Shown one piece after another: positions 8,581-18,085 of a stretch of DNA of 64,000 nt. This DNA is from Mycolicibacter terrae. GTDB lineage: Bacteria; Actinomycetota; Actinomycetes; Mycobacteriales; Mycobacteriaceae. The stretch is taken from contig NZ_AP022564.1 in NCBI RefSeq assembly GCF_010727125.1, forward strand, positions 3,100,001 to 3,164,000, written 5' to 3'. Numbering within the stretch: the first letter of the stretch is position 1; each line of letters starts with the position of its first letter. Position numbers and translations under genes: made by a program. Under the pieces are notes generated by a model. The model made no database searches. It was not told where the DNA came from and saw only the letters and a program-made list of their open reading frames with translations.

Positions 8581-10187
8581 TGGTGCTCCGGGAACATCTC
8601 GGGCACCGCTTGATCGCCGCCACCCCAGTTGAGCAGGTTGGTCCGGCCCCGCGGCCGCTGCGCGTGTCCGCCGTTCTCGACCATGTGGAACGACGACCCG
8701 CTTTGTTCGTCGGCGCCCACGAACGGGTCCTCCTCGTGGCCGTTCGGACCACCGGTGATGGAGCATCCCATGTGTTCGAGCTCGTGCGCCTTCTGGCTGT
8801 AGGCCGTCGGAATCACATACCGCTCTTCGTATTTCGCGATCGCCAAGAGCCGGTACATGGAATACATCTCCTCCTCGGTCATGCCGACCGAGGCGGGGAT
8901 GTGCGGCTGGGTCTCCCGACCCAGGCTGATGTCGCGCATGTAGGAGCGCATCGCCGCCAGGCGGCGCAGCACGTCTTCGATGATGGCCGTGTCGCCGGCG
9001 GTGAACAGTTCGGCGAGGTAGGCCATCGGAATGCGCAGCGCTTCGAGGGCGCCGAAGAGGTTGCCCAGTTCCTCACCGTCGTGCCCGTCCCGGCTGACCG
9101 CGTCGACGACCGGCGAGAGCGGCGGGACGTACCAGACCATCGGCAGGGTGCGGTACTCCGGGTGCAGCGGCAACGCCACCTTGTAGGTGTTGATCAGCGC
9201 GTAGATCGGCGAACGCTGGGCGGCCTCGATCCAGGTGTCGGAGATCCCCTCGGCGCGCGCGCCGGCGATCACCGCCGGGTCGGTCGGGTCCAGGAACACC
9301 GCGCGCTGCGCCTCATACAGGTGGGTGTCGTTCTCCACCGACGCCGCCTCGAGGACCTTGTCGGCGTCGTAGAGCACCAGCCCGATGTAGCGCAGCCGCC
9401 CGACACAGGTCTCCGAGCAGACCGTGGGCAGGCCGACTTCGATACGGGGATAGCAGAAGTGGCACTTCTCGGCCTTGCCGGTTTTGTGGTTGAAGTACAC
9501 CTTCTTGTACGGGCATCCCGACACGCACAACCGCCAACCGCGGCAGCGGTCCTGGTCGACCAGCACGATGCCGTCTTCTTCGCGTTTGTAGATCGCCCCG
9601 GTCGGGCACGACGCCACGCACGACGGGTTCAGGCAGTGCTCGCAGATCCGCGGCAGGTAGAACATGAAGGTTTCTTCGAACTCGCTTTTGACCTGGTCAC
9701 TGACCTTCGCCAGGATCGGGTCGTTGACCAGGTTCTCCGGCGAACCGGCGAGGTTGTCATCCCAGTTGGGCCCCCACTCGATCTTCATCGGATCGCCGGT
9801 GATCGAACTGCGGGGCGCGGCAACCGGGATGGTGTCGCCCAGCGGGGCCGAGGTGAGGTTCTCGTAGTCGTAGGTCCACGGTTCGTAGTAGTCCTTCAAA
9901 CCGGGCAGGTTGGGATTGGCGAAGATGTTCAGCAGCTTGTGGACGCGTCCGCCGGCCAGCAGCCGCAACCGGCCCTTCTTGTCCAGCGTCCAGCCGCCCT
10001 TCCAGCGACTCTGGTCCTCGTAGCTGCGCGGATACCCTCCGCCCGGGCGGGTTTCGACGTTGTTGAACCACACGTACTCGGTGCCCTCGCGGTTGGTCCA
10101 GGCCTGTTTGCAGGTCACCGAGCAGGTGTGGCACCCGATACATTTGTCCAGGTTCATCACCATGGCCATCTGAGCCATAACCTTCAT
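8577..10187 (-). CDS. narH: nitrate reductase beta subunit NarH
   Basis: Iron-sulfur subunit that carries electrons from NarI haems to NarG. Four Cys clusters are visible in order: CIGCHTCSVTC near residue 16, CEHCLNPSCVASCP, CRGWRLCVSGCP, and CHFC with CSETC. Trp in place of Cys in the CRGWRLC motif is the normal NarH feature that yields a 3Fe-4S cluster. The product is 536 residues, slightly short of the M. tuberculosis protein. The ATG overlaps the narG stop by one base (TGATG), and an AGGAGGT ribosome-binding site lies inside the narG end. The C-terminal extension past residue 480 is hydrophilic and lineage-variable. Confidence 0.96.
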   Translation of the reverse strand: MKVMAQMAMVMNLDKCIGCHTCSVTCKQAWTNREGTEYVWFNNVETRPGGGYPRSYEDQSRWKGGWTLDKKGRLRLLAGGRVHKLLNIFANPNLPGLKDYYEPWTYDYENLTSAPLGDTIPVAAPRSSITGDPMKIEWGPNWDDNLAGSPENLVNDPILAKVSDQVKSEFEETFMFYLPRICEHCLNPSCVASCPTGAIYKREEDGIVLVDQDRCRGWRLCVSGCPYKKVYFNHKTGKAEKCHFCYPRIEVGLPTVCSETCVGRLRYIGLVLYDADKVLEAASVENDTHLYEAQRAVFLDPTDPAVIAGARAEGISDTWIEAAQRSPIYALINTYKVALPLHPEYRTLPMVWYVPPLSPVVDAVSRDGHDGEELGNLFGALEALRIPMAYLAELFTAGDTAIIEDVLRRLAAMRSYMRDISLGRETQPHIPASVGMTEEEMYSMYRLLAIAKYEERYVIPTAYSQKAHELEHMGCSITGGPNGHEEDPFVGADEQSGSSFHMVENGGHAQRPRGRTNLLNWGGGDQAVPEMFPEHQ

Positions 10188-13100
10188 CAGTAACGAACCT
10201 CCTGGGTGCGGCGACGCACCACCGTCACCTCGTCGCGCTGGTTGCCGGTCGGTCCGAGGTAGTTGAACGCGAACGCGTGCTGGCCGTAGCCGCCGGCGAG
10301 ATGGCTGGGCTTGACCCGGATCCGGGTCAGCGAGTTGTGCGTGCCGCCGCGCTTGTTGTTGGTCTCGGCCCGCGGGGTGTCGACGGTGCGCTCCTGCACG
10401 TGGTAGACGAACACCACCCCGTCCGGCATCCGCTGGCTCACGATCGCGCGGCCGACGAACACCCCGTTGACGTTGACCGCTTCGATCCAATCATTGTCTT
10501 TCACACCGATTTTCGCGGCGTCCCCGGGACTCATCCACATGGTCGGCCCGCCCCGGGACAACGACAGCATGTAGAGGTTGTCCTGGTAGGTGGAGTGGAA
10601 CGACCACTTCGAGTGCGGGGTCAGATACCGCACCGTGATGCCGATGCCGTCGCCGACCTCGCCGAATTCGGGGGCGTCGAACAGCCGCACCATGTCCAGC
10701 GGCGGCCGGTACACCGGCATGTGCTCGCCGAGCTCCTCGATCCAGTCGTGCGCGGTGTAGAAGTGCATCCGGCCGGTCAGGGTGTGGAACGGCTTGAGGC
10801 ACTCGATGTTGATGGTGAAGGGCGCGTAGCGCCGGCCGCCGGTCTCACTGCCCGACCATTCCGGGCTGGTGATCACCGGCACCGGACGGGCCTGGGTGTC
10901 GGCGTAGGTGATCCGCTTCTCCTCGCTGCCCTCCGACAGGTGTGCCAGCCGCTGGCCGGTGCGCTTCTCCAGGGCGCGGAAGCCCTCCGTCGCGATCCGG
11001 CCGTTGGTGGTGCCCGACAACGCCAGCACGGTGTCGGCCATCCGGGTCGCGGTGGTCAGCGCCGGCCTGCCCTCGCCGGCACCGGATTTCATCACTCCGA
11101 ACCTGGCCGCCAGGTCCTCGACCTCTTCGTCCGGGAACACGGTGTAGCCCTTGGTGGTCAGCCCCAAGGTGTCCACCAGCGGGCCGAGCGACTGCCACTT
11201 GTCGTGAATCGCCGCATAATCGCGTTCCACCACGGTGACCTTGGGCATCGTCTTGCCGGGGACGGGTGTCTCGCCGGTGTTGAGCCAATCGCGTTCGGTG
11301 CCCTCGGGATAGGCCATCGCGTCGGCGGTGTCGTGCAGCATCGCGGTGAGCACGACATCGCTGCGGACACCCAGGTGCTTTTTGGCCAGGCCACTGAAGG
11401 TCCGCGCGATCGCACCGAAGGCGTCGTAGTCGCTGCGGGTCTCCCACGGCGGGTCGATCGCCGCGCTGAACGAGTGCACATACGGGTGCATGTCGGTCGA
11501 TGACAGGTCGGCCTTCTCGTACCAGGTCGCCGCGGGCAGCACGACGTCGGACATCAACGTGGTCGAGGTCATCCGGAAGTCGATCGACATCAGCAGATCG
11601 AGCTTGCCTTCGGGAATGTCGCTGTCCCAGCGCACATTCTGCGGCTTCACCCCACCGGCCGGCGGCTCCCCCAGCACGCTGGCGTCGGTGCCGAGCAGGT
11701 GCTTGAGGAAGTACTCGCCACCCTTGCCCGAGGCGCCGATCAGGTTGGCCCGCCACACCGTGAGCACCCGCGGCCAGTTCACCGGGTTGTCCGGGTCGGT
11801 CACCGAGAGCTTCAGCTCACCGGAGGCGAGTTGCTCGGCGACGTACTCGCCGGCATCGCGGCCGGCGGCCTCGGCCGCATCGGCCACGTCCAGGCTGGAC
11901 TTGTCGAACTGCGGGTAGAACGGGCTCCAGCCCATCGCCGTCGCCGACGCCAGGAGGTCCATGGTGTGCTTGCCGTCGAACCGTCCGCGGCCCAGCGGGG
12001 TGGTCAGCTTGTCGGCCCCGTAGGCGTCGTAGCGCCACTGGTCGGTGTGCGCATACCAGTACGAGGTGCCCGGAACCTGCCGCGGCGGCCGCGACCAGTC
12101 GTTGCCCGCCGCCATCGTGGCCCAGCCGGTCAGCGGACGCACCTTCTCCTGGCCGACGTAGTGCGCCCAGCCGCCGCCGTTGCGCCCCATCGACCCGGTC
12201 AACATCAGCAGCGCCAGCACCGCGCGATAGGTGGCGTCGCCGTGGAACCACTGGCAGATCCCGCTGCCCATGATGATCATCGAGCGGCCGCCGGAATCCA
12301 ATGCGTTCTGGGCGAATTCGCGGGCAACCCGGATCGCCTGGGCGGCCGAGACCCCCGTAATCGGCTCCTGCCAGGCCGGGGTGTTGACCTGCGTGCCGTC
12401 TTCGTATCCGGTAGGCCATTCGCCCGGCAGCCCGGGACGGCCCACCGAGTAGTTGGCCAGCATCAGGTCGAAGACCGTGCAGACCAGGTGCTCGCCGACC
12501 TGGCGGACCGGCACCCCGCGCTCGACGACGGTGCCGTGGCCGTCCACGGTGTCGAAGCCGGGCAGCGACACCAGCGCGGTGCGCCGGTGCCCGTTGTGGG
12601 CCGCCGGGTCGAGCACGGTCAGGGCCGGTCGCACATCGCCGAGGTCGAGGTTCCACTTGCCCATGCCCTCGTCGCCCCACCGGAAGCCCAGCGAGCCACC
12701 CGGCACGACGACGTTGTCGGTGACTTCATCGACCAGGGCCGGTTTGAACGCGGCGTTCTCGGTATTCGCAAGGTCCCCGCCCAGATCGGCGGCGGTCAGG
12801 TTCTTGCCCGGCACCAGCCGGCCGTCGCGTTCCTCCAGCTTGATCAGGAACGGCAGGTCGGTGTAGCGGCGCACGAAGTCGGTGAAGAACGGCACTTCCT
12901 TCTTGACGTAGCACTCGGTGAGGATGACGTGGCCCATCGACATGGCCAGCGCGCCGTCGGTGCCGGCCGCGCAGGGCATCCATTCGTCGGCGAACTTGGT
13001 GTTGTCGGCGTAGTCCGGGCTGACACTGACCACCTTGGTGCCGCGGTAGCGCACCTCGACCATCCAGTGCGCGTCGGGGGTGCGGGTGATCGGGACGTTG

Positions 13101-13918
13101 GAGCCCCACATCATCAGGTATGCGGCGTCCCACCAGTCCCCGGACTCCGGGACGTCGGTCTGGTCGCCGAACACCTGCGGCGACGCGACCGGCAGGTCGG
13201 CGTACCAGTCGTAGAACGATGTCATCACGCCGCCGAGCATCTGGATGAACCGGGAGCCGGCGGCGAACGACACCATCGACATCGCCGGGATCGGCGAGAA
13301 GCCGGCGATCCGGTCGGGGCCATGGGCCTTGATGGTGTGTACGTGCGCGGCCGCGATCATCTCGGTCGCTTCGGCCCAGGTCACCCGCACCAGCCCGCCC
13401 ATGCCGCGGGCCTGCTGGTAGCGCCGGCGGCGTTCGGGGTCGGCCTGGATATCGGCCCAGGCCAGCACCGGGTCGCCCAGGCGCGCCTTGGCCTCCCGGA
13501 ACATCTCGACCAGCGGCCCCCGAGCGTAGGGGTAGCGGATCCGGGTCGGCGAGTAGGAGTACCAGGAGAACGAGGCGCCGCGCGGGCAGCCGCGGGGCTC
13601 GTACTCGGGCCGGTCCGGGCCCACCGAGGGATAGTCGGTCGCCTGGTTCTCCCAGGTGATGATCCCGTCCTTGACGAAGATCTTCCACGAGCACGACCCG
13701 GTGCAGTTCACCCCGTGGGTGGACCGGACCACCTTGTCGTGGCTCCAGCGGTCCCGGTAGAAGATGTCGGCCTCGCGGCCGCCCCGGCGGGTGACGGCGC
13801 GCCGATCCGCCGAGACCTCACCCGGCGTGAAGAACCGGCCGCTGCGCTGCAGCAGGTCCTCCAGCGGACCACCGATATGGGCCGCAGAGGGCGATGCGGG
13901 CGGCGTAGCGCGTGTCAT
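10187..13918 (-). CDS. narG: respiratory nitrate reductase alpha subunit NarG
   Basis: Catalytic subunit reducing nitrate to nitrite at a Mo-bis-MGD centre on the cytoplasmic face. The 1243-residue product shows the N-terminal FS0 cluster ligands His68, Cys72 and Cys76 (HGVNCTGSCSW) with Cys111 (RGCPRG). It also has the NarG-typical stretch GDQTDVPESGDWWDAAYLMMWGSN that carries the Mo-ligand Asp region, and the cofactor-binding end PSHLAGGYGQHAFAFNYLGPTG. The ATG at 13918 has an AAGGAGA ribosome-binding site, preferred over an in-frame ATG 27 nt upstream. First gene of narGHJI. The 148-nt upstream gap contains a palindrome at 14009-14024. Confidence 0.97.
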   Translation of the reverse strand: MTRATPPASPSAAHIGGPLEDLLQRSGRFFTPGEVSADRRAVTRRGGREADIFYRDRWSHDKVVRSTHGVNCTGSCSWKIFVKDGIITWENQATDYPSVGPDRPEYEPRGCPRGASFSWYSYSPTRIRYPYARGPLVEMFREAKARLGDPVLAWADIQADPERRRRYQQARGMGGLVRVTWAEATEMIAAAHVHTIKAHGPDRIAGFSPIPAMSMVSFAAGSRFIQMLGGVMTSFYDWYADLPVASPQVFGDQTDVPESGDWWDAAYLMMWGSNVPITRTPDAHWMVEVRYRGTKVVSVSPDYADNTKFADEWMPCAAGTDGALAMSMGHVILTECYVKKEVPFFTDFVRRYTDLPFLIKLEERDGRLVPGKNLTAADLGGDLANTENAAFKPALVDEVTDNVVVPGGSLGFRWGDEGMGKWNLDLGDVRPALTVLDPAAHNGHRRTALVSLPGFDTVDGHGTVVERGVPVRQVGEHLVCTVFDLMLANYSVGRPGLPGEWPTGYEDGTQVNTPAWQEPITGVSAAQAIRVAREFAQNALDSGGRSMIIMGSGICQWFHGDATYRAVLALLMLTGSMGRNGGGWAHYVGQEKVRPLTGWATMAAGNDWSRPPRQVPGTSYWYAHTDQWRYDAYGADKLTTPLGRGRFDGKHTMDLLASATAMGWSPFYPQFDKSSLDVADAAEAAGRDAGEYVAEQLASGELKLSVTDPDNPVNWPRVLTVWRANLIGASGKGGEYFLKHLLGTDASVLGEPPAGGVKPQNVRWDSDIPEGKLDLLMSIDFRMTSTTLMSDVVLPAATWYEKADLSSTDMHPYVHSFSAAIDPPWETRSDYDAFGAIARTFSGLAKKHLGVRSDVVLTAMLHDTADAMAYPEGTERDWLNTGETPVPGKTMPKVTVVERDYAAIHDKWQSLGPLVDTLGLTTKGYTVFPDEEVEDLAARFGVMKSGAGEGRPALTTATRMADTVLALSGTTNGRIATEGFRALEKRTGQRLAHLSEGSEEKRITYADTQARPVPVITSPEWSGSETGGRRYAPFTINIECLKPFHTLTGRMHFYTAHDWIEELGEHMPVYRPPLDMVRLFDAPEFGEVGDGIGITVRYLTPHSKWSFHSTYQDNLYMLSLSRGGPTMWMSPGDAAKIGVKDNDWIEAVNVNGVFVGRAIVSQRMPDGVVFVYHVQERTVDTPRAETNNKRGGTHNSLTRIRVKPSHLAGGYGQHAFAFNYLGPTGNQRDEVTVVRRRTQEVRY

Positions 13919-14008
13919 CGGAGTTCTCCTTAGAGGTCGCCGCACTCCAGCGGTTCAGGTAGCCAGCCGGGACGTCGCAGCACACCATCTCAGCCAAAAT
14001 CCCAGCGT

Positions 14009-14024
14009 AGCGAGATATATCGCT
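14009..14024. promoter_or_regulatory. palindromic operator candidate upstream of narG
   Basis: The 16-mer AGCGAGATATATCGCT pairs with itself at 7 of 8 positions. It lies about 91 nt before the narG start, in the only sizeable gap between mutT2 and narG. It is AT-rich in the centre, unlike the surrounding DNA. It looks like a dimeric regulator site or part of the narG promoter. It does not match the DosR box as I know it. The cognate regulator is unknown. Confidence 0.45.
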
Positions 14025-14066
14025 GAGCGACTCAATCCGTCAGCAGAATTTACAGAGCTGTTTCAC

Positions 14067-14459
14067 CTACAGTGCCCGAGCCAGCTCAGAGAGCCAAGCT
14101 CGATCGGCAGGTACCCAGTCAACGTCAGGTAAGTCCACAGCGGTCACCCAGCGAAGTGCCTGGTGATCGTCGGGGCGGGGCTCGCCGCGCGCCAGGCTGA
14201 CCCGGTAGGCGCGCAAAGTCATACCGGAGTCCAGCACGACGTCGGCGCCGAGGCGCTCGCCCACCGTGATGGCCTCGGCGTCGAGGCCCAGCTCCTCGGC
14301 GAGCTCACGGGCCAGGGCAGCCGGTTCGCTCTCGCCGGGCATGACCTTGCCGCCGGGCAGTTCCCAGCGACCGGCCAGCTCCGGCGGACGGCGTCGCTGG
14401 GCGATCAGCACCGCCGGGCCGACGATCACGGCTCCGGCGACCACGATCTGGGTGGGCAT
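14067..14459 (-). CDS. mutT2: Nudix hydrolase MutT2-like
   Basis: Small (130 aa) Nudix pyrophosphatase expected to clean oxidised or modified nucleotides such as 8-oxo-dGTP or 5-methyl-dCTP. The Nudix box is complete: [23 protein letters not shown] (G-x5-E-x7-R-E-x2-E-E). The N-terminal strand [14 protein letters not shown] and WELPGGK fit MutT2 (Rv1160 position). TAGCCT sits 8 nt before the ATG. Divergent from the pterin dehydratase gene with a 34-nt gap carrying both -10 elements. Confidence 0.92.
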   Translation of the reverse strand: MPTQIVVAGAVIVGPAVLIAQRRRPPELAGRWELPGGKVMPGESEPAALARELAEELGLDAEAITVGERLGADVVLDSGMTLRAYRVSLARGEPRPDDHQALRWVTAVDLPDVDWVPADRAWLSELARAL

Positions 14460-14493
14460 GGCGTGTGAGGCTATACCGTCCTACCGTCGGGGT

Positions 14494-14778
14494 ATGGCTT
14501 TGTTGACCGACGACCAGGTGGACTCCGCGCTGAGCGGCCTCGACGGCTGGGAGCAGGCCGACGGTGCGCTGCGCCGATCGATCAAGTTCGGCTCGTTTCT
14601 GGCCGGCATCGACGCGGTACGGCGGGTCGCCGAGCGCGCCGAGGCGGCAGATCACCACCCCGATATCGACATTCGCTGGCGCACGGTGACGTTCGCGCTG
14701 GTGACGCACTCCGAGGGCGGCATCACCGACAAGGACGTGGCGATGGCCGGCGAGATCAACCGGATTCTGGCGAGCTGA
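14494..14778 (+). CDS. 4a-hydroxytetrahydrobiopterin dehydratase (PCD/DCoH family)
   Basis: A 94-residue pterin-4a-carbinolamine dehydratase fold, which recycles oxidised pterin cofactor. The active-site signature is [11 protein letters not shown] (two His plus Asp) followed by [14 protein letters not shown]. The ATG at 14494 is preceded by TACCGT (14482-14487) with 6 nt spacing, indicating a leaderless mRNA. Its last 23 nt overlap the 3' end of pimE on the other strand. The physiological substrate in mycobacteria, which lack obvious aromatic amino acid hydroxylation nearby, is not evident from context. Confidence 0.93.
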   Translation: MALLTDDQVDSALSGLDGWEQADGALRRSIKFGSFLAGIDAVRRVAERAEAADHHPDIDIRWRTVTFALVTHSEGGITDKDVAMAGEINRILAS

Positions 14779-16099
14779 CCCGCGTGGTCGCCATCCAGGC
14801 CAGGGTGGCCAGCGCCCCGACGATGTAGACCAGGCCGGCCCACGCCAGGTACCACGGCCGGCCGTCCTGCCAGATGGTCGGCTGGGCGAAACTCAGCAGC
14901 CACGGCACCCCGATGAGGGTCAGCGCCAGCCAGCCCCAGCCCAGCACCCTCGCGCCCCGGCGATCCGCGTACGGGCCGTGCAGCAGCCAGATCATCAGCG
15001 GCACCAGCCACACCCAGTGGTGGGTCCAGGAGATCGGCGAGGCCAGTAGCCCGAACAGCTCCACCACCAGCAGCAGGCCGAGCGGGTCGGACCGGGCGGG
15101 GTTGCTGCTCAGCGCGCGCCAGGCCAGCAGGGCCAGCACCACGGTGATCGCGACCGCGATCAGCACCGGCGGACCGTAGCCCGCGTCATGCCCGAGAATG
15201 CGCGAGATCCCGCCCCGCCAGGACTGATTGAACGACGTACCGATCGGACCCACCCGGTGGGCATCGCCGAGCAGCTCGGTGAAGTAGCGGCGGGCCTGGT
15301 CCCCGGTGGCCCACACCGATACCGCGACGGTGCCGGCGAAGACCACCGCCGAGAACGCTGCGGCGGCCCAGCGTCGCGCGCCGGCCAGGTAGACCCCGGC
15401 GATCGCCGGGGTCAGCTTCACCCCGGCGGCCACGCCGACCAGCAGACCCGAGACCCACCAGCGGCTGCTGTAGACCGCGTAGAGCACCGCCAGCACCAGA
15501 AGCACGTTGATCTGGCCGTAGTCGAACGTGCTGCGCAACGGCTCGGTCCAGATCCCGACCGCCGTCCACAGCATCGCCACCCGGCGGTTCAGCGAGGCTC
15601 GACGAAGGAGATGCGAAGCTGGGACCGCCGCATCAATCCGGCGGCCGGCGGTGACCGATACCCCCAGCAGTCGCTGGCTGAGCCGGACCACGCCGTACAG
15701 CGCGGCCATGGTGCCGATCTGCCAGACGAAGGCGACCAGGCCGAACGGCAGCAGATGCAGCGGGTAGAACACCACCGCGGCGAACGGCGGATAGGTGAAC
15801 GGCAGCGGGAAGTCGGGCGTCTGGTCGGCGTAGACGTAGTCATACAGCCCGCCGGGCCCGCCCAGTGCGGCGGCACCACTGATGTAGACGTGCAGGTCGA
15901 CGAAGTTGGCGCCGCGCGGGGTCAGATAGGTCCAGGCGAGACGCGCCACGATGCTGACCGCCAGCAGCAGCGGGGCCGAGGCGGTCAGTCGGTTCGCCCA
16001 GGTACGCGCGGCCGGAGAGTCGAGGGTGGTGTCTACCGGCACGACTTTAGCGAACGGCCGGCGGATCACCGTCGCGGTTCGGGTCCGTAACGGTTCCAT
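14756..16099 (-). CDS. pimE: polyprenol-phosphate-mannose-dependent alpha-1,2-mannosyltransferase PimE
   Basis: Adds the fifth mannose in polar PIM synthesis (AcPIM4 to AcPIM5) on the outer face of the membrane. It is a GT87 integral membrane enzyme of 447 residues with about ten hydrophobic segments. The catalytic Asp region is in the first periplasmic loop ([16 protein letters not shown]), followed by [13 protein letters not shown]. Later [18 protein letters not shown] and [11 protein letters not shown] match the GT87 pattern. The ATG at 16099 is the first of the frame. It converges on and overlaps the pterin dehydratase gene by 23 nt. Located where M. tuberculosis carries Rv1159. Confidence 0.93.
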   Translation of the reverse strand: MEPLRTRTATVIRRPFAKVVPVDTTLDSPAARTWANRLTASAPLLLAVSIVARLAWTYLTPRGANFVDLHVYISGAAALGGPGGLYDYVYADQTPDFPLPFTYPPFAAVVFYPLHLLPFGLVAFVWQIGTMAALYGVVRLSQRLLGVSVTAGRRIDAAVPASHLLRRASLNRRVAMLWTAVGIWTEPLRSTFDYGQINVLLVLAVLYAVYSSRWWVSGLLVGVAAGVKLTPAIAGVYLAGARRWAAAAFSAVVFAGTVAVSVWATGDQARRYFTELLGDAHRVGPIGTSFNQSWRGGISRILGHDAGYGPPVLIAVAITVVLALLAWRALSSNPARSDPLGLLLVVELFGLLASPISWTHHWVWLVPLMIWLLHGPYADRRGARVLGWGWLALTLIGVPWLLSFAQPTIWQDGRPWYLAWAGLVYIVGALATLAWMATTRVSSPESG

Positions 16100-16185
16100 A
16101 AATCACACACGTGTCACTTGAGCCTCACCAGTAACAGGCTAGCTTCGGATTTCGTAGACGTCACCGCCGAGGAATTGGGGAACTC

Positions 16186-17205
16186 ATGTCGCGACTCCGG
16201 ACGCTGTTCAGCACGACAAGTGCAACGGCCGCCACCGCGACCGTCGCGGTCGGATCCTCGGCTGCACTGATCTTCGGCGGAGTAGCCGCCGCCGACCCGG
16301 CCGTCCCGGCCGTCCCGTTGCCCACCGCAGGATTTCCCGGGCTGCCCGCGATCGAGCAGTTGAGCCCGGTGATCCAGCAGGCGGCCGCCGACCCGGCCGG
16401 GGCATCTTCGCTGCTGATGGCAGCGGCCGCCGCGTTCGCCGGTAACTCCTCGGCGCCGGCCGGGTCCCGGCAGGTGGCCGACTCGGTCGCGCAGTTCGTG
16501 CAATCGCCGCCCGATGCGCCCGTGGCGCTGTCCGGCCAGCACGTGCCGACGGCCGGATCGGCGCCGGGCCTGGTGGCCCACCTGCCGAGCGGCGTGGACC
16601 CCGCCAAGTCGGTGGGACCGGTTCCGCACGCCGCACCGAGTGCTCCGGAAGCCGTGCCGCCGGCCCCCGAGGCGGTTCCGGCAGCCCCTGAAGCCGCGGC
16701 TGCCGGCGCCGTCACGGCCCCGCCGGCCGACGCCGTACCCGCCGAGACCCCGGCACCCGGCGCGGGCCCGGCCGCCAACCCGGGATTCGGCCCGGACGCC
16801 CCGCCGACCCAGGACTTCATGTACCCGTCGATCGGGCAGAACTGCCTGGCCGACGGCGGCAACGTCATCGCCACCGCCCTGTCGGTGGCCGGCCCGGCCA
16901 CCATTCCCACACCCGGTCCGCAGGCCGGCCAGACCGCCTACGTCTTCACCGCCGTCGGCACGCCCGGCCCGGCCGAGACCCAGAAGCTACCGCTGAACGT
17001 GACCTGGGTGAACCTGACCACCGGCAAGTCCGGCAGCGCCACCCTGCAGCCCCGCAGCGACATCAACGCCGACGGGCCGACGACGCTGACCGCGATCGTC
17101 GACACCGGCTCGGGCAGCATCATGTCGACGATCTTCGGTCAGGTCAGCACCAAGGACCACCAGTGCAACTTCCTGCCCACCATCGGCTCGACAGTGGTGC
17201 CCTGA
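16186..17205 (+). CDS. secreted Ala/Pro-rich protein, Rv1157c/Rv1158c-like
   Basis: A 339-residue exported protein of unknown function. The signal peptide is MSRLRTLFSTTSATAATATVAV to about AAADP. A long Pro/Ala-rich linker spans residues 140-210 (repeats of the type PEAVPPAPEAVPAAPEA). A compact C-terminal domain of about 130 residues contains two Cys (QNCLADGG and HQCNFLP), possibly disulfide-bonded. It is syntenic with the Rv1157c/Rv1158c pair next to pimE in M. tuberculosis, with one copy here. Divergent from pimE; the 86-nt gap must hold both promoters. Confidence 0.85.
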   Translation: MSRLRTLFSTTSATAATATVAVGSSAALIFGGVAAADPAVPAVPLPTAGFPGLPAIEQLSPVIQQAAADPAGASSLLMAAAAAFAGNSSAPAGSRQVADSVAQFVQSPPDAPVALSGQHVPTAGSAPGLVAHLPSGVDPAKSVGPVPHAAPSAPEAVPPAPEAVPAAPEAAAAGAVTAPPADAVPAETPAPGAGPAANPGFGPDAPPTQDFMYPSIGQNCLADGGNVIATALSVAGPATIPTPGPQAGQTAYVFTAVGTPGPAETQKLPLNVTWVNLTTGKSGSATLQPRSDINADGPTTLTAIVDTGSGSIMSTIFGQVSTKDHQCNFLPTIGSTVVP

Positions 17206-17209
17206 GGCG

Positions 17210-17356
17210 TCAGTAGGCCATGAACAGGATGGCGTCCCGGTCGTAACTCATACCGGGGTGCGCATCCGCGAGATGCTTCTGGGCCAACTCGACCAGGTCG
17301 TCCTCGTCCTTACCGACGATGGCCTCGCCACACGGACAGTTCAGATGGGTCTTCAC
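17210..17356 (-). CDS. small DUF1059-like protein
   Basis: A 48-residue protein reading VKTHLNCPCGEAIVGKDEDD and ending SYDRDAILFMAY. The C-P-C-G motif with a later conserved His-Pro (ADAHPGMSY) fits the DUF1059 family, whose function is unknown. The GTG start overlaps the stop of the upstream glycosylase-like gene in a GTGA arrangement (17353-17356), so the two are probably co-translated. Its stop is 4 nt from the convergent stop of the Ala/Pro-rich gene. Confidence 0.85.
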   Translation of the reverse strand: MKTHLNCPCGEAIVGKDEDDLVELAQKHLADAHPGMSYDRDAILFMAY

Positions 17357-17952
17357 GTCGCCGCCTTTCCCTTGCTCTCCCGGGCCTGTTTCGCCGCCTG
17401 TTTCTGCGCCTTCTTGGTGGACCGTACCTGGTGCAGCGACGCGGTATCGACGACGTCTGCGATCGACAGGTGCGTGCCGGCTCCCCCGTATGCCCCGGCA
17501 GCCTCCCGCCAGCCCGCCGGGGTCACGCCGTACTGCTTGCCCAGCAGCGCCAGAAAGATCCGCGCCTTCTGCTCACCGAAGCCGGGCAGCGCCTTGAGCC
17601 GCTTGTACACCTCGGCCCCGTCGGGGTCCCCGGCCGTCCACAGCGCGGTCGTGTCACCGCCGTACTGATCGACCACGGCCCGGGCCAGAGCCTGGACACG
17701 GCCCGCCATCGAACCCGGAAACCGATGCACCGCAGGCTTTTCCGCAAACATGGCGGCGAACTCTTCCGGGTCGCGAGCGGCGATCTCGTGCGGGTCGAGC
17801 CCGCCCATCCGGTCGGCGATCTTCTTCGGCCCGGCGAACGCGACCTCCATCGGAACCTGCTGGTCGAGCAGCATCCCGACCAGCAACGCAAACGGGTCGG
17901 CGCTCAGCAGCGCATCCGCAGGCGGGTCTCCTACCAGCTGCAGCTTCGGCAC
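17353..17952 (-). CDS. HhH-GPD-type base excision repair glycosylase-like protein
   Basis: A 199-residue protein of the Rv1156 type. The helix-hairpin-helix is LKALPGFGEQKARIFLALLG, and the upstream helical half (LLVGMLLDQQVPMEVAF) matches HhH-GPD glycosylases. It is shorter than EndoIII/AlkA. I do not see the four-Cys iron-sulfur motif, and the catalytic Asp/Lys is not obvious, so base specificity and activity are uncertain. The C-terminus is a Lys-rich tail (TKKAQKQAAKQ). The GTG start follows TAGACT with 6 nt spacing, so a leaderless mRNA is likely. Divergent from a DUF732 gene across 133 nt. Confidence 0.88.
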   Translation of the reverse strand: MPKLQLVGDPPADALLSADPFALLVGMLLDQQVPMEVAFAGPKKIADRMGGLDPHEIAARDPEEFAAMFAEKPAVHRFPGSMAGRVQALARAVVDQYGGDTTALWTAGDPDGAEVYKRLKALPGFGEQKARIFLALLGKQYGVTPAGWREAAGAYGGAGTHLSIADVVDTASLHQVRSTKKAQKQAAKQARESKGKAAT

Positions 17953-18085
17953 GCCGCCAGTCTAGAACCACCCGAACCGACTGCGCTGGGTCCACCCCGG
18001 CCGACCGAATCGTTCCGTTGGTCTGTGTCGGTGGAGTGTGCAACCGTGTAATCGACAACGGGCGTACGCATCTCCAGGAGACAGC

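Noticed and set aside
11699..13933. 744-codon open frame on the plus strand opposite narG
   Set aside because: It is the antisense shadow of narG, a product of high-GC codon bias. It is rich in His, Arg and Pro without domains, and narG is unambiguous.
14009..14024. DosR or FNR box reading of the narG palindrome
   Set aside because: The sequence matches neither the GGGACTT-type DosR half-site nor TTGAT-n4-ATCAA. It is kept only as an operator for an unknown regulator.
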